DNA of 5,226 nt, taken from contig JALOSH010000178.1 in NCBI GenBank assembly GCA_025458545.1, forward strand, positions 1 through 5,226, given 5' to 3'. Below are positions 1-5,226 of this stretch, in pieces. Source of the stretch: Hydrogenophaga sp. (GTDB lineage Bacteria; Pseudomonadota; Gammaproteobacteria; Burkholderiales; Burkholderiaceae). Made by a program: the position numbers and the translations under genes. Under the pieces are notes generated by a model, which had not been told where the DNA came from, ran no database searches, and saw only the letters and a program-made list of their open reading frames with translations. Numbering within the stretch: position 1 is the stretch's first letter; every line of letters begins with the position of its first letter.

Positions 1-636
1 AGGGTGGGTGTCGACCAAGGCTTCGAACAGGCGCCGCACCAGTTCGTAATCTTCGGGGGTGTCCACCGTCCAGCGGTGGTGGCTCAGGTCCACCGGGCTG
101 GTGACGTTGCGCAGCCGGTAGCGCTCGGGGTGGGCGTAGAGGAAGGGCGTGACGTGTTCGCGCTCGGCGGGCTGCCCGGCTTCGGCATGCGCCTCGGCGA
201 GTGCAGCGGCGCTGAACACCTCCACCGCCATGCCGTAGGGCCAGGTCGGTGGCAGCATGTTGGAGACGCAGTCGCAGTCGCTTTCTTGGTAAACCGCGAT
301 CACCTGGTCGATCAGCGCCGGGTCGATCAGCGGGCAGTCGGAGGTGATGCGCACCACCACGTCGGCCCCATGCAGGCGTGCCGCATCGGCGTAGCGCGAG
401 AGCACGTCGTGCTCACTGCCGCGGTGGCAGGGCACGCCCAGTTGCTCGCTCAGTTTGGCGATGGCGTCGTCGGTGGTGTTGGTGGTGGTGGCGATCACGA
501 TGCCATCGGCGCGCTGCACCCGGCGCAACCGCTCCACCAGGCGCGTCAGCATGGGTTCACCGGCCAGCGGCAACAGCACCTTGCCCGGCAGGCGGGTCGA
601 GGTCATGCGGGCCTGGACGATGATGGCCGTCTTCAC
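1..636 (-). CDS. spsF: SpsF-family cytidylyltransferase-like protein (partial, C-terminus outside window)
   Basis: Probable nucleotidyltransferase of the SpsF family (COG1861, related to CMP-KDO synthetases), a cytoplasmic enzyme often found in pseudaminic-type sugar clusters, where it may activate the sugar acid with CTP. Seen: 212 residues in an open frame that leaves the window at base 1; family members are about 240-250 aa, so some 30-40 residues are missing. The N-terminal nucleotide-binding signature QARMTSTRLPGKV lies at residues 8-20, RITSDCPLIDP at 96-106, PYGMAVEVFS at 133-142, REHVTPFLYAHPER at 159-172 and RWTVDTPEDYELV at 188-200. The start is GTG at 636, overlapping the pseC stop as GTGA, which implies translational coupling; only a weak GAAGG lies upstream. 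It is not the NeuA/PseF type, which carries an N-terminal PARGGSKRIP-like motif. Family assignment is firm; the substrate is inferred from the neighbouring pseC. Confidence 0.88.
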   Translation of the reverse strand, partial: MKTAIIVQARMTSTRLPGKVLLPLAGEPMLTRLVERLRRVQRADGIVIATTTNTTDDAIAKLSEQLGVPCHRGSEHDVLSRYADAARLHGADVVVRITSDCPLIDPALIDQVIAVYQESDCDCVSNMLPPTWPYGMAVEVFSAAALAEAHAEAGQPAEREHVTPFLYAHPERYRLRNVTSPVDLSHHRWTVDTPEDYELVRRLFEALVDTHP

Positions 637-1814
637 GCTTTCAAGGCCTTCTGCAGTTCGGTCACCACATGGTCCTGTTGCGTATCGGTCAGCGTGGGGA
701 ACAGCGGGATCGAGATCGCGCCGGCGTAATAGGCCTCGGCGGCCGGGAACTGCCCGGGGCGGAAGCCGCGCGCGCGGTAGTACGGCTGGGTGTGGATCGG
801 GATGTAGTGCACATTGACCGCGATGTTCGCGTCCCACAGGCGCTGGAACACGGTTTCGCGATCGGCCACACCGGCGCCGGGCAGCACCTCGACGACATAC
901 AGGTGCCAGGAGGAGCGTGCGCTGCTGCTGGCCGACGGCGCCCGCGCTGGCAGCTTGAGCGGCAGGCCGGCCAGCAGCTGGTCGTAGCGGTCGGCCAGGC
1001 GCTCGCGCGCGGCGTGGAAGCGGTCCAGCTTTTGCAGCTGCGAATACCCCAGGGCCGACTGGATGTCGGTCAGGCGGTAGTTGAAGCCCAGCGTGGCTTG
1101 CTCGTAGTACCAGGGGCCGGGCATGGGGCCTTGCAGTTCCATTTCGCCCGGCGTGCGGGTGATGCCGTGCGAGCGCAGCAGCTGCAGGCGCCGCGCCAGC
1201 GCCGCGTCCTGCGTGGTGACCATGCCGCCTTCACCGGTGGTGATGATCTTCACCGGGTGGAAGCTGAACACGCTGGCATCGGCGTAACGGCTGCCGATCG
1301 GCTGGCCGTTGTAGCTGGCGCCCACCGCGTGCGACGCGTCTTCCAGCAGCTTGAAACCGTGCTGGTCGGCCAGCAAGCGCAGGGGGGCGAGGTCGCAGGG
1401 CAAACCAGCGAAGTGCACCGGGATCACGATGGTCGGCAACTGGCCATCGCGCTCCGCCTGTTCGAGTTTCGCGGTCAGCGCCGGGACGCTCATGTTGCGC
1501 GTCACCGGATCGATGTCCACAAAATCCACCTCCGCTCCGCAATACAGCGCGCAGTTGGCCGAGGCCACAAAGCTGTTCGGGCTGGTCCAGACCCTCTTGC
1601 CCGGCCCGGCGCCCAGCGCCAGGCAGGCGATGTGCAGGCCCGCCGTGGCGTTGCTCACACCCACCGCATGCGCCACGCCGTGGCGTTCGGCAAAGGCCTT
1701 TTCAAACCGGGGACCAGCCGGTCCCTGTGTGAGCCAGCCCGAGGTCAGAACCTCGTTCACCGCCCGCAGGTCGTCCTCGTTGATGGACTGCGTGGCGTAA
1801 GGGATGGTTTGCAT
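633..1814 (-). CDS. pseC: PseC: UDP-4-amino-4,6-dideoxy-N-acetyl-beta-L-altrosamine transaminase
   Basis: PLP-dependent aminotransferase of the DegT/DnrJ/EryC1 family. Known role of PseC: transfers an amino group from glutamate to C4 of the UDP-4-keto-6-deoxy-L-altro sugar made by PseB, the second step to pseudaminic acid, in the cytoplasm. Seen: 393 residues, the usual full length. Motifs in order: IPYATQSINEDD (4-15), SGWLTQGP (25-32), VSNATAGLHIACLALG (53-68), TSPNSFVASANCALYCGA (77-94), VHFAGLPCD (133-141), EDASHAVGASY (158-168), SFHPVK (184-189) with Lys189 as the predicted PLP Schiff-base lysine, TTGEGG (192-197), LRSHGITR (213-220), GFNYRLTDIQSALG (243-256), HYIPIHTQPYY (336-346). An in-frame ATG at 1892 would add 26 non-family residues that are rich in Pro and cross two hairpins, so the ATG at 1814 is chosen, although neither start has a good Shine-Dalgarno. 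Odd: a Ser/Ala-rich loop at 292-302. Its stop overlaps the next gene. An alternative 4-aminotransferase substrate cannot be excluded, because PseB is not in view. Confidence 0.93.
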   Translation of the reverse strand: MQTIPYATQSINEDDLRAVNEVLTSGWLTQGPAGPRFEKAFAERHGVAHAVGVSNATAGLHIACLALGAGPGKRVWTSPNSFVASANCALYCGAEVDFVDIDPVTRNMSVPALTAKLEQAERDGQLPTIVIPVHFAGLPCDLAPLRLLADQHGFKLLEDASHAVGASYNGQPIGSRYADASVFSFHPVKIITTGEGGMVTTQDAALARRLQLLRSHGITRTPGEMELQGPMPGPWYYEQATLGFNYRLTDIQSALGYSQLQKLDRFHAARERLADRYDQLLAGLPLKLPARAPSASSSARSSWHLYVVEVLPGAGVADRETVFQRLWDANIAVNVHYIPIHTQPYYRARGFRPGQFPAAEAYYAGAISIPLFPTLTDTQQDHVVTELQKALKA

Positions 1815-1833
1815 GGTGTGGGGTGTCGGTGGC

Positions 1834-1849
1834 GCCTGCGGTCGCAGGC
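1834..1849 (-). other. Stem-loop in the pseC leader (pseC-proximal hairpin)
   Basis: A perfect 6-bp inverted repeat, GCCTGC and GCAGGC, encloses a 4-nt loop (GACC in the minus-strand RNA). It lies 19 nt upstream of the pseC ATG at 1814 and is not followed by a U tract, so it is not an intrinsic terminator. It could hold or shape the ribosome entry region of pseC. The pairing is seen in the sequence; function is inferred. Confidence 0.5.
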
Positions 1850-1867
1850 AGGGGTTTGTCACCCCTG
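1849..1867 (-). other. Stem-loop in the pseC leader (distal hairpin)
   Basis: A perfect 7-bp inverted repeat, CAGGGGT and ACCCCTG, encloses a 5-nt loop (GACAA in the minus-strand RNA). It abuts the next hairpin and shares base 1849 with it, so either both stems form with one pair lost or they stack end to end. No U tract follows. It could be an RNA structure or a protein-binding inverted repeat; the sequence alone does not decide. Confidence 0.5.
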
Positions 1868-1948
1868 TTTGTAGCGGCGGGCGCGAAACCATAAAGAGCT
1901 ATTTTGACCGACAGGACCCTGCTTTTCCGGCGTTTTGCACGCTCCCAG

Positions 1949-3199
1949 TCACAGCGAGCGTGCTGCAAGGCTGTTCTTCACGACGTCTGCCACCCGTCGG
2001 GCGGCCCGTCCATCGCTGCGGTAGCTGGGGTCGGATGGCGTGCCGCGCCCGTCCAGCACCGCGTCGAGCACCGCCGGCAACTCCGTCGGCGCGGCCGCGG
2101 GGGTGGACACACCCTGTTGCGCCAGGCTGAACCACACATGGGCGGCCGGCGAGTTCTCCACCGAAACCACTGGTTTGCCGCCCACGGCCGATTCCAGGCC
2201 CACGGTGGACGTCTGCACCACCACCGCCTGCGAGGCCAGGATCAGCGGGTGGATCGGTTCGCGCGGCGGCTCGCTGAAATGGATGCGCGGTTCGTCGGGC
2301 AGGCGCGGGTACTGGGTCCAGTCGCTGGGGTGGTAGCGCACGATCAAGGCGAGTTCTTCGCGCTGGCGCACGTGCTCGCGCAACACCGCCTCGATCTCGC
2401 GCGGCAGCGCCTGGCCCACCGGCACCGGTGTGGACGGATGGGCCTGGGGTTCCCAGTGGCCAGCGAACAGGATGGGTTTGAGCCGCTGCCAGCCGCATTC
2501 GGCCAGAAAACGCTGCGCGCGCTCGCAGTTGTCGGCGCTGAACAGGCCGTCAAAGGCCGGGTTGCCGGTGACCACCACGCGGTCGGCCGGGAAGCCGCGT
2601 GCGATCAGGCGCTGGCGCACGCCTTCGGAGATGACGCAGGTCCATGCGGGCTTGGGCTCATGCAGCACATAGGTGTCGCTGTCCAGGCCGAACAGGTCCA
2701 CCATGCCGATGCTGGGGATGCCGCGCTCGCGGGCCACGTCCAGCGCGGTGCGCTCGCTGCGCGGCGAATTGGTGGCCACCACCGCATCGGGTTGCAAGTG
2801 ATCGATCAGCCGACGCATGAAATGCAGCGGCCTGAAGCCGTAGCGGCCCTGTTCACGGTACAGATCGGCCGCACCCGCTTCGCCGTGCTGCGCCATCAGG
2901 TCCAGGTAGTTGATGCCCAGGTAGGCGATGGTCTCGTCCAGCGGCACGTCGGGGCTGGTGTTGCCTTCGCTCAGGCGCTCGCCCCACTGGCGGGCAGCGG
3001 CAGCGTCCACCAGGTGCAGCAAGTCCCGGTAACCCAGCGTGTCCGGGCGTACGGCTTTGGCTTTGAGGTGCCCGGTGGTCAGGGCCAGCAGGGTGCATTG
3101 CGCGCCGGGCAGCAGCGCTTCCAGTTCGCGCATCACCGGCAGCACCATGCCGATGTGGCCGCCGCCGTAGCTCACCAAGAGCACGCGGGGAGCGCTCAT
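1949..3199 (-). CDS. Uncharacterised GT-B-fold glycosyltransferase-like protein
   Basis: Likely a cytoplasmic or membrane-associated glycosyltransferase with the two-Rossmann GT-B fold shared by MurG, MGDG synthase and UDP-GlcNAc 2-epimerases; donor and acceptor are unknown. Seen: 416 residues without signal peptide or membrane segment. The N-terminal glycine-rich motif SYGGGHIGMVLPVM (10-23) resembles the acceptor-side loop of MurG/MGDG enzymes. TNSPRSERTALDVA lies at 143-156. The C-terminal domain carries VTGNPAFDGLF (210-220), FAGHWEP (245-251), RYHPSD (288-293) and QTSTVGLESAVGGKPVVSVE (329-348), the last like the nucleotide-sugar donor site of this fold. It lacks the GTRPE motif of hydrolysing 2-epimerases and the SGHVMR motif of PseG. 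The start at 3199 is set by a GGGAGG box 7 nt upstream and by ATGA overlap with the preceding stop; a GTG at 3220 is less likely. Position between an amidotransferase gene and pseC points to glycan assembly. Confidence 0.75.
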   Translation of the reverse strand: MSAPRVLLVSYGGGHIGMVLPVMRELEALLPGAQCTLLALTTGHLKAKAVRPDTLGYRDLLHLVDAAAARQWGERLSEGNTSPDVPLDETIAYLGINYLDLMAQHGEAGAADLYREQGRYGFRPLHFMRRLIDHLQPDAVVATNSPRSERTALDVARERGIPSIGMVDLFGLDSDTYVLHEPKPAWTCVISEGVRQRLIARGFPADRVVVTGNPAFDGLFSADNCERAQRFLAECGWQRLKPILFAGHWEPQAHPSTPVPVGQALPREIEAVLREHVRQREELALIVRYHPSDWTQYPRLPDEPRIHFSEPPREPIHPLILASQAVVVQTSTVGLESAVGGKPVVSVENSPAAHVWFSLAQQGVSTPAAAPTELPAVLDAVLDGRGTPSDPSYRSDGRAARRVADVVKNSLAARSL

Positions 3200-4983
3200 G
3201 CAAAAGCCTCCCGGTGCCACAGCGCCAGCGCCGCCAGTGCGCGCAGCTCGCGGGTGAAGTTGCCGCTGCCGTCGCGGTGCTGGTCCAGCATGCGGGTCAC
3301 CACCGCAGGTTCGAACAGCTGGGCGATGACCTCGCTGCCGGTGAGCGTCTGGCGCAGCCAGCCGTGCAGATTTCCTTTGAACCAGTCGCCGATGGGCACG
3401 GTGAACATCTGCTTCTTGCGGTAGGCCAGGTCTTCGCCGATCAGCGGCACCGCGGCGCGTTTGAACCAGTGCTTCTTGTCGCCCTGCGCCGAGAGTTTGG
3501 TCGCGCCGCGTGATCGGAAGGCGAACTCCATCATCCGCCAGTCGAGGAAGGGTGTGCGCGCTTCGATGCTCACCGCCATGCCCATGCGGTCGGGCTTGAC
3601 CAGGTTGTTGCCGCTCAGCAGCAGCTGCATGTCCAGATACAGCGCCTGGTTGACGCGGTCGAGGTGCCGGGCCTCTTGGAGCCAGGGCGCCGCTGCGGCC
3701 TTGAAGCTGTCGATGTCCGCCAGCTGAGCGCGGGCAAAGGGCCGGTACAGCGCGGCCTTGGCCTCAGGGCTGAACAGCGAAATGCTGTCGAAGTAGGAAC
3801 GCTCGAACGCCGCCTGCGGCATCGACATGGCGTCGGATCGGGCAAAAAACTGCGCGTACTTGTCATAACCGGCGAACAGCTCATCGCCGCCGTCGCCGGT
3901 GAGCACCACCTTCACGTGTTTCGCCGCCAGCTCGCTCACCCGCAGCGTGGGCATGAAGGAAGCGTCACCGTGCGGCTGGTCCAGGTGGTGCAGCACCCGC
4001 GGCCAGCGGTCCAGCATGTTGAGTTCGGCCACCTCGCTGGTGTGAGCGCAACCAAAGCGCTGCGCCGCCTGCAGGGCGAAGGCGGATTCGTCGTAGCGAG
4101 AGTCTTCGAAGCCGATGCAGAAGGTCTTGACCGGTTCTTTCACATGCCGCGCCATCAGGCCGACGATGGTGCTCGAATCGACACCACCCGAGAGAAAGGC
4201 GCCAAACGGCACGTCGGCCCGCAGGCGGATGCGGGTGGCGTCGTCGAGCAGCGCCATGAATTCGTCCGCCCAATCTTCGAACCTGTGGTCTTGCTCATGC
4301 TGATCGGCCAGGCTCCACCAGCGCTGCGTCTGCACGCCGCCGCTGCGCGTGTACTTGTGCCAGGTGCCGGGCATCACATGGCGCACGCCCTCAAAGGCCG
4401 TCCAGGGCGCGGGGATGTAGTTGAACGTCAGGTAGTGGTGGATCGCTTCCAGGTCCATGCCCGGTTTGCGGGGCAGCGCCGGCCACAAGGCCTTGGGCTC
4501 GGAGGCGAACAGCAGGCGCTGGCCGCCGTCGTGCACATACAGTGGCTTGACGCCAATGCGGTCGCGCGCAAGGTAGAGCGCGTCTTCCCGCGCGTCGTCG
4601 ATCGCGATGGCGAACATGCCGTTGAGCCGTTGCAGGCAGGCGATGCCCTCGCGCTCGTACAGGCGCAGGATCACCTCGGTGTCTGACTGCGTGTCCAGCC
4701 GCACGCCCTGGGCGCGCAGTTCGGCCGCCAGTTCGACGTGGTTGAAGATCTCGCCGTTCTGCACCACGGCGATCTGCCCGTCGTCGCTCACAAAGGGCTG
4801 GTGACCGCCGCCCAGGTCGATGATGGACAGGCGCCGGTTGCCGATGGCCACGCCACGCGCCGGGCGGTGGTGCATGCCCTCGTCGTCCGGGCCACGGTGC
4901 ACCAGCGCTTGCGCCATGCTGTGCAGGGCTGTGTCACCCATCGGCTGTTGTCGTCGATCCCAGTACCCGAAGATGCCGCACAT
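3196..4983 (-). CDS. asnB: Glutamine-hydrolysing asparagine synthetase-like amidotransferase
   Basis: Class II glutamine amidotransferase fused to an ATP-pyrophosphatase domain, cytoplasmic. The family releases ammonia from glutamine and uses ATP to adenylate a carboxylate and form an amide: aspartate to asparagine, or other acids in specialised members. Seen: 595 residues, about normal length. The predicted nucleophile Cys2 follows the start Met (MCGIFGYWD). Glutaminase motifs: HRGPDDEG (29-36), NRRLSIIDLGGGHQP (49-63), QNGEIFNH (75-82), SDTEV (100-104), ARDRIGVKPLY (139-149). Synthetase motifs: PP-loop SGGVDSS (265-271), TGDGGDELFAGY (362-373), KPDRMGMAVSIEARTPFLD (463-481), DKKHWFKRA (502-510). 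All key residues are present, so it should be active. The start at 4983 is required for an exposed Cys2; the open frame extends upstream to 5049, but that stretch overlaps the preceding gene. It begins 2 nt after the sugar transferase stop, so it is co-transcribed. Its glycan context makes sugar-carboxylate amidation a real alternative to asparagine synthesis. Confidence 0.92.
   Translation of the reverse strand: MCGIFGYWDRRQQPMGDTALHSMAQALVHRGPDDEGMHHRPARGVAIGNRRLSIIDLGGGHQPFVSDDGQIAVVQNGEIFNHVELAAELRAQGVRLDTQSDTEVILRLYEREGIACLQRLNGMFAIAIDDAREDALYLARDRIGVKPLYVHDGGQRLLFASEPKALWPALPRKPGMDLEAIHHYLTFNYIPAPWTAFEGVRHVMPGTWHKYTRSGGVQTQRWWSLADQHEQDHRFEDWADEFMALLDDATRIRLRADVPFGAFLSGGVDSSTIVGLMARHVKEPVKTFCIGFEDSRYDESAFALQAAQRFGCAHTSEVAELNMLDRWPRVLHHLDQPHGDASFMPTLRVSELAAKHVKVVLTGDGGDELFAGYDKYAQFFARSDAMSMPQAAFERSYFDSISLFSPEAKAALYRPFARAQLADIDSFKAAAAPWLQEARHLDRVNQALYLDMQLLLSGNNLVKPDRMGMAVSIEARTPFLDWRMMEFAFRSRGATKLSAQGDKKHWFKRAAVPLIGEDLAYRKKQMFTVPIGDWFKGNLHGWLRQTLTGSEVIAQLFEPAVVTRMLDQHRDGSGNFTRELRALAALALWHREAFA
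3207..3212 (-). promoter_or_regulatory. Strong Shine-Dalgarno for the GT-B protein gene
   Basis: GGGAGG on the minus strand, 7 nt before the ATG at 3199 and inside the last codons of the upstream amidotransferase gene. It fixes the start at 3199 against the in-frame GTG at 3220, and it shows that the overlapping gene can recruit its own ribosomes. Confidence 0.8.
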
Positions 4984-4985
4984 GT

Positions 4986-5226
4986 TCAGTTTGCTCCCTG
5001 GCCGCTCAGGCGCTTGACGGTCCACCAGCAGATTTTCAGATCCAGCCACAGGGACGCTTCGTGCGTGTAGCGCAGGTCGGCTTCCAGCCGCTGGGCTTCG
5101 GTGGAGTCGGAGCGGTACAGCGCTTGCGCCAGGCCGGTGATGCCCGGGCGCACGCTGCAGCGCTGCGCCCAGTCGGCTTCGGTGTACAGATGCTTCTGCG
5201 CGGGCACGTCGGGCCGGGGGCCGACC
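4986..5226 (-). CDS. Undecaprenyl-phosphate sugar-1-phosphate transferase, C-terminal part (WcaJ/PglC type)
   Basis: Bacterial sugar transferase family (PF02397), a monotopic or polytopic inner-membrane enzyme that moves a sugar-1-phosphate from a UDP-sugar to undecaprenyl phosphate and so starts a lipid-linked glycan. Seen: the last 79 residues only; the frame is open through base 5226, so the N-terminus, including any membrane segment and the catalytic Asp-Glu pair, is outside the window. The hallmark VGPRPD stands at the first visible residues, followed by SVRPGITGLAQAL and then EADLRYTHEASLWLDLKICW, all typical of this family's C-terminal end. A GTG at 5207 could mimic a start, but the family motif runs upstream of it. 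The stop is 2 nt from the asnB-like ATG, so the two genes share a transcript. The sugar transferred cannot be told from this fragment. Confidence 0.9.
   Translation of the reverse strand, partial: VGPRPDVPAQKHLYTEADWAQRCSVRPGITGLAQALYRSDSTEAQRLEADLRYTHEASLWLDLKICWWTVKRLSGQGAN
4994..4999 (-). promoter_or_regulatory. Shine-Dalgarno for the asnB-like gene
   Basis: AGGGAG on the minus strand, 10 nt before the ATG at 4983 and inside the last codons of the sugar transferase gene. The spacing is slightly long but supports the MCGIFG start, which the Cys2 nucleophile also demands. Confidence 0.6.

Larger units (their letters stand above)
1815..1948 (-). promoter_or_regulatory. 134-nt intergenic leader before pseC, possible internal promoter
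   Basis: This is the only sizeable gap in the window. Bases 1893-1912 are unusually AT-rich for the region; reading along the minus strand they contain CAAAAT (1906-1901, four of six matches to a -10 box) and TTTATG just beyond it. I found no matching -35 box at 17 nt, so a sigma-70 promoter is only a possibility. No U-rich tract follows any hairpin, so there is no intrinsic terminator, and read-through from the upstream genes is plausible. An imperfect CAGGGTCCTG palindrome lies at about 1912-1921. No Shine-Dalgarno precedes the pseC ATG at 1814. Confidence 0.3.

Noticed and set aside
471..492. GGT-rich simple repeat resembling a phase-variation tract
   Set aside because: On the minus strand it encodes the ATTTNTTDD stretch of the SpsF-like protein, a family-consistent position; the repeat is interrupted and its unit of three would not shift the frame.
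4..729. 241-codon open frame on the plus strand
   Set aside because: Antisense to the spsF-like gene, whose minus-strand translation has unmistakable family motifs.
1834..1867. Hairpins as an intrinsic terminator after the GT-B gene
   Set aside because: No U-rich run follows either stem on the minus strand, and none is positioned usefully on the plus strand.
669..1874. 401-codon open frame on the plus strand
   Set aside because: It mirrors pseC almost exactly, with a composition typical of antisense frames in high-GC genes and no motif or ribosome site.
1815..1892. 26-residue N-terminal extension of PseC from an ATG at 1892
   Set aside because: The extension is Pro-rich and unlike the family, which starts at or close to the IPYATQSI motif; the stretch instead carries two perfect hairpins and lacks a ribosome site.
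1949..3199. Assignment of the GT-B protein as PseG
   Set aside because: PseG is shorter and carries an N-terminal SGHVMRC-like motif with an Asp/His active site; this protein has GGGHIGMV and a different C-terminal half.
1904..3424. 506-codon open frame on the plus strand
   Set aside because: It is antisense to the GT-B gene and the end of the asnB-like gene, both of which have clear family motifs and ribosome sites. Its translation is a His/Arg/Gln/Val-rich mix without recognisable domains, as expected from a GC-rich reverse frame.
3664..4686. 340-codon open frame on the plus strand
   Set aside because: Antisense shadow of the asnB-like gene; no domain is recognisable.

Overview
The window looks like a piece of a surface-polysaccharide or glycan biosynthesis cluster from a GC-rich Gram-negative bacterium. 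Codon use strongly favours G or C at third positions, and protein wording such as the PseC and sugar-transferase C-termini fits a betaproteobacterium, possibly Comamonadaceae. The taxonomic call is an inference from style, not from a marker gene. All five genes lie on the minus strand, so transcription runs from high to low coordinates. Nearly every base is coding.

In transcription order: (1) 5226-4986, the last 79 residues of a membrane sugar-phosphate transferase of the WcaJ/PglC type, which loads the first sugar onto undecaprenyl phosphate. (2) 4983-3196, a complete glutamine-dependent asparagine-synthetase-like amidotransferase (595 aa), starting 2 nt after the previous stop. (3) 3199-1949, a 416-aa GT-B-fold protein of unassigned activity, overlapping the previous gene by ATGA. 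(4) After a 134-nt gap holding two adjacent hairpins, 1814-633 encodes a PseC-type PLP aminotransferase (393 aa). (5) 636-1 encodes the first 212 residues of an SpsF-type cytidylyltransferase-like protein, overlapping pseC by GTGA and running off the window.

The downstream pair pseC-spsF is the usual core of a pseudaminic-acid-type nonulosonic acid pathway. PseC aminates the 4-keto sugar, and the SpsF-like protein is the probable nucleotidyl-activation step. The upstream trio supplies lipid-linked initiation, an amide-forming enzyme and a likely glycosyltransferase. Together they suggest a glycan that contains a pseudaminic-type sugar and possibly an amide-decorated sugar. The tight spacing within each group and the structured gap between them suggest two transcriptional or translational modules. 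No RNA genes, mobile elements, CRISPR arrays or convincing intrinsic terminators were seen.
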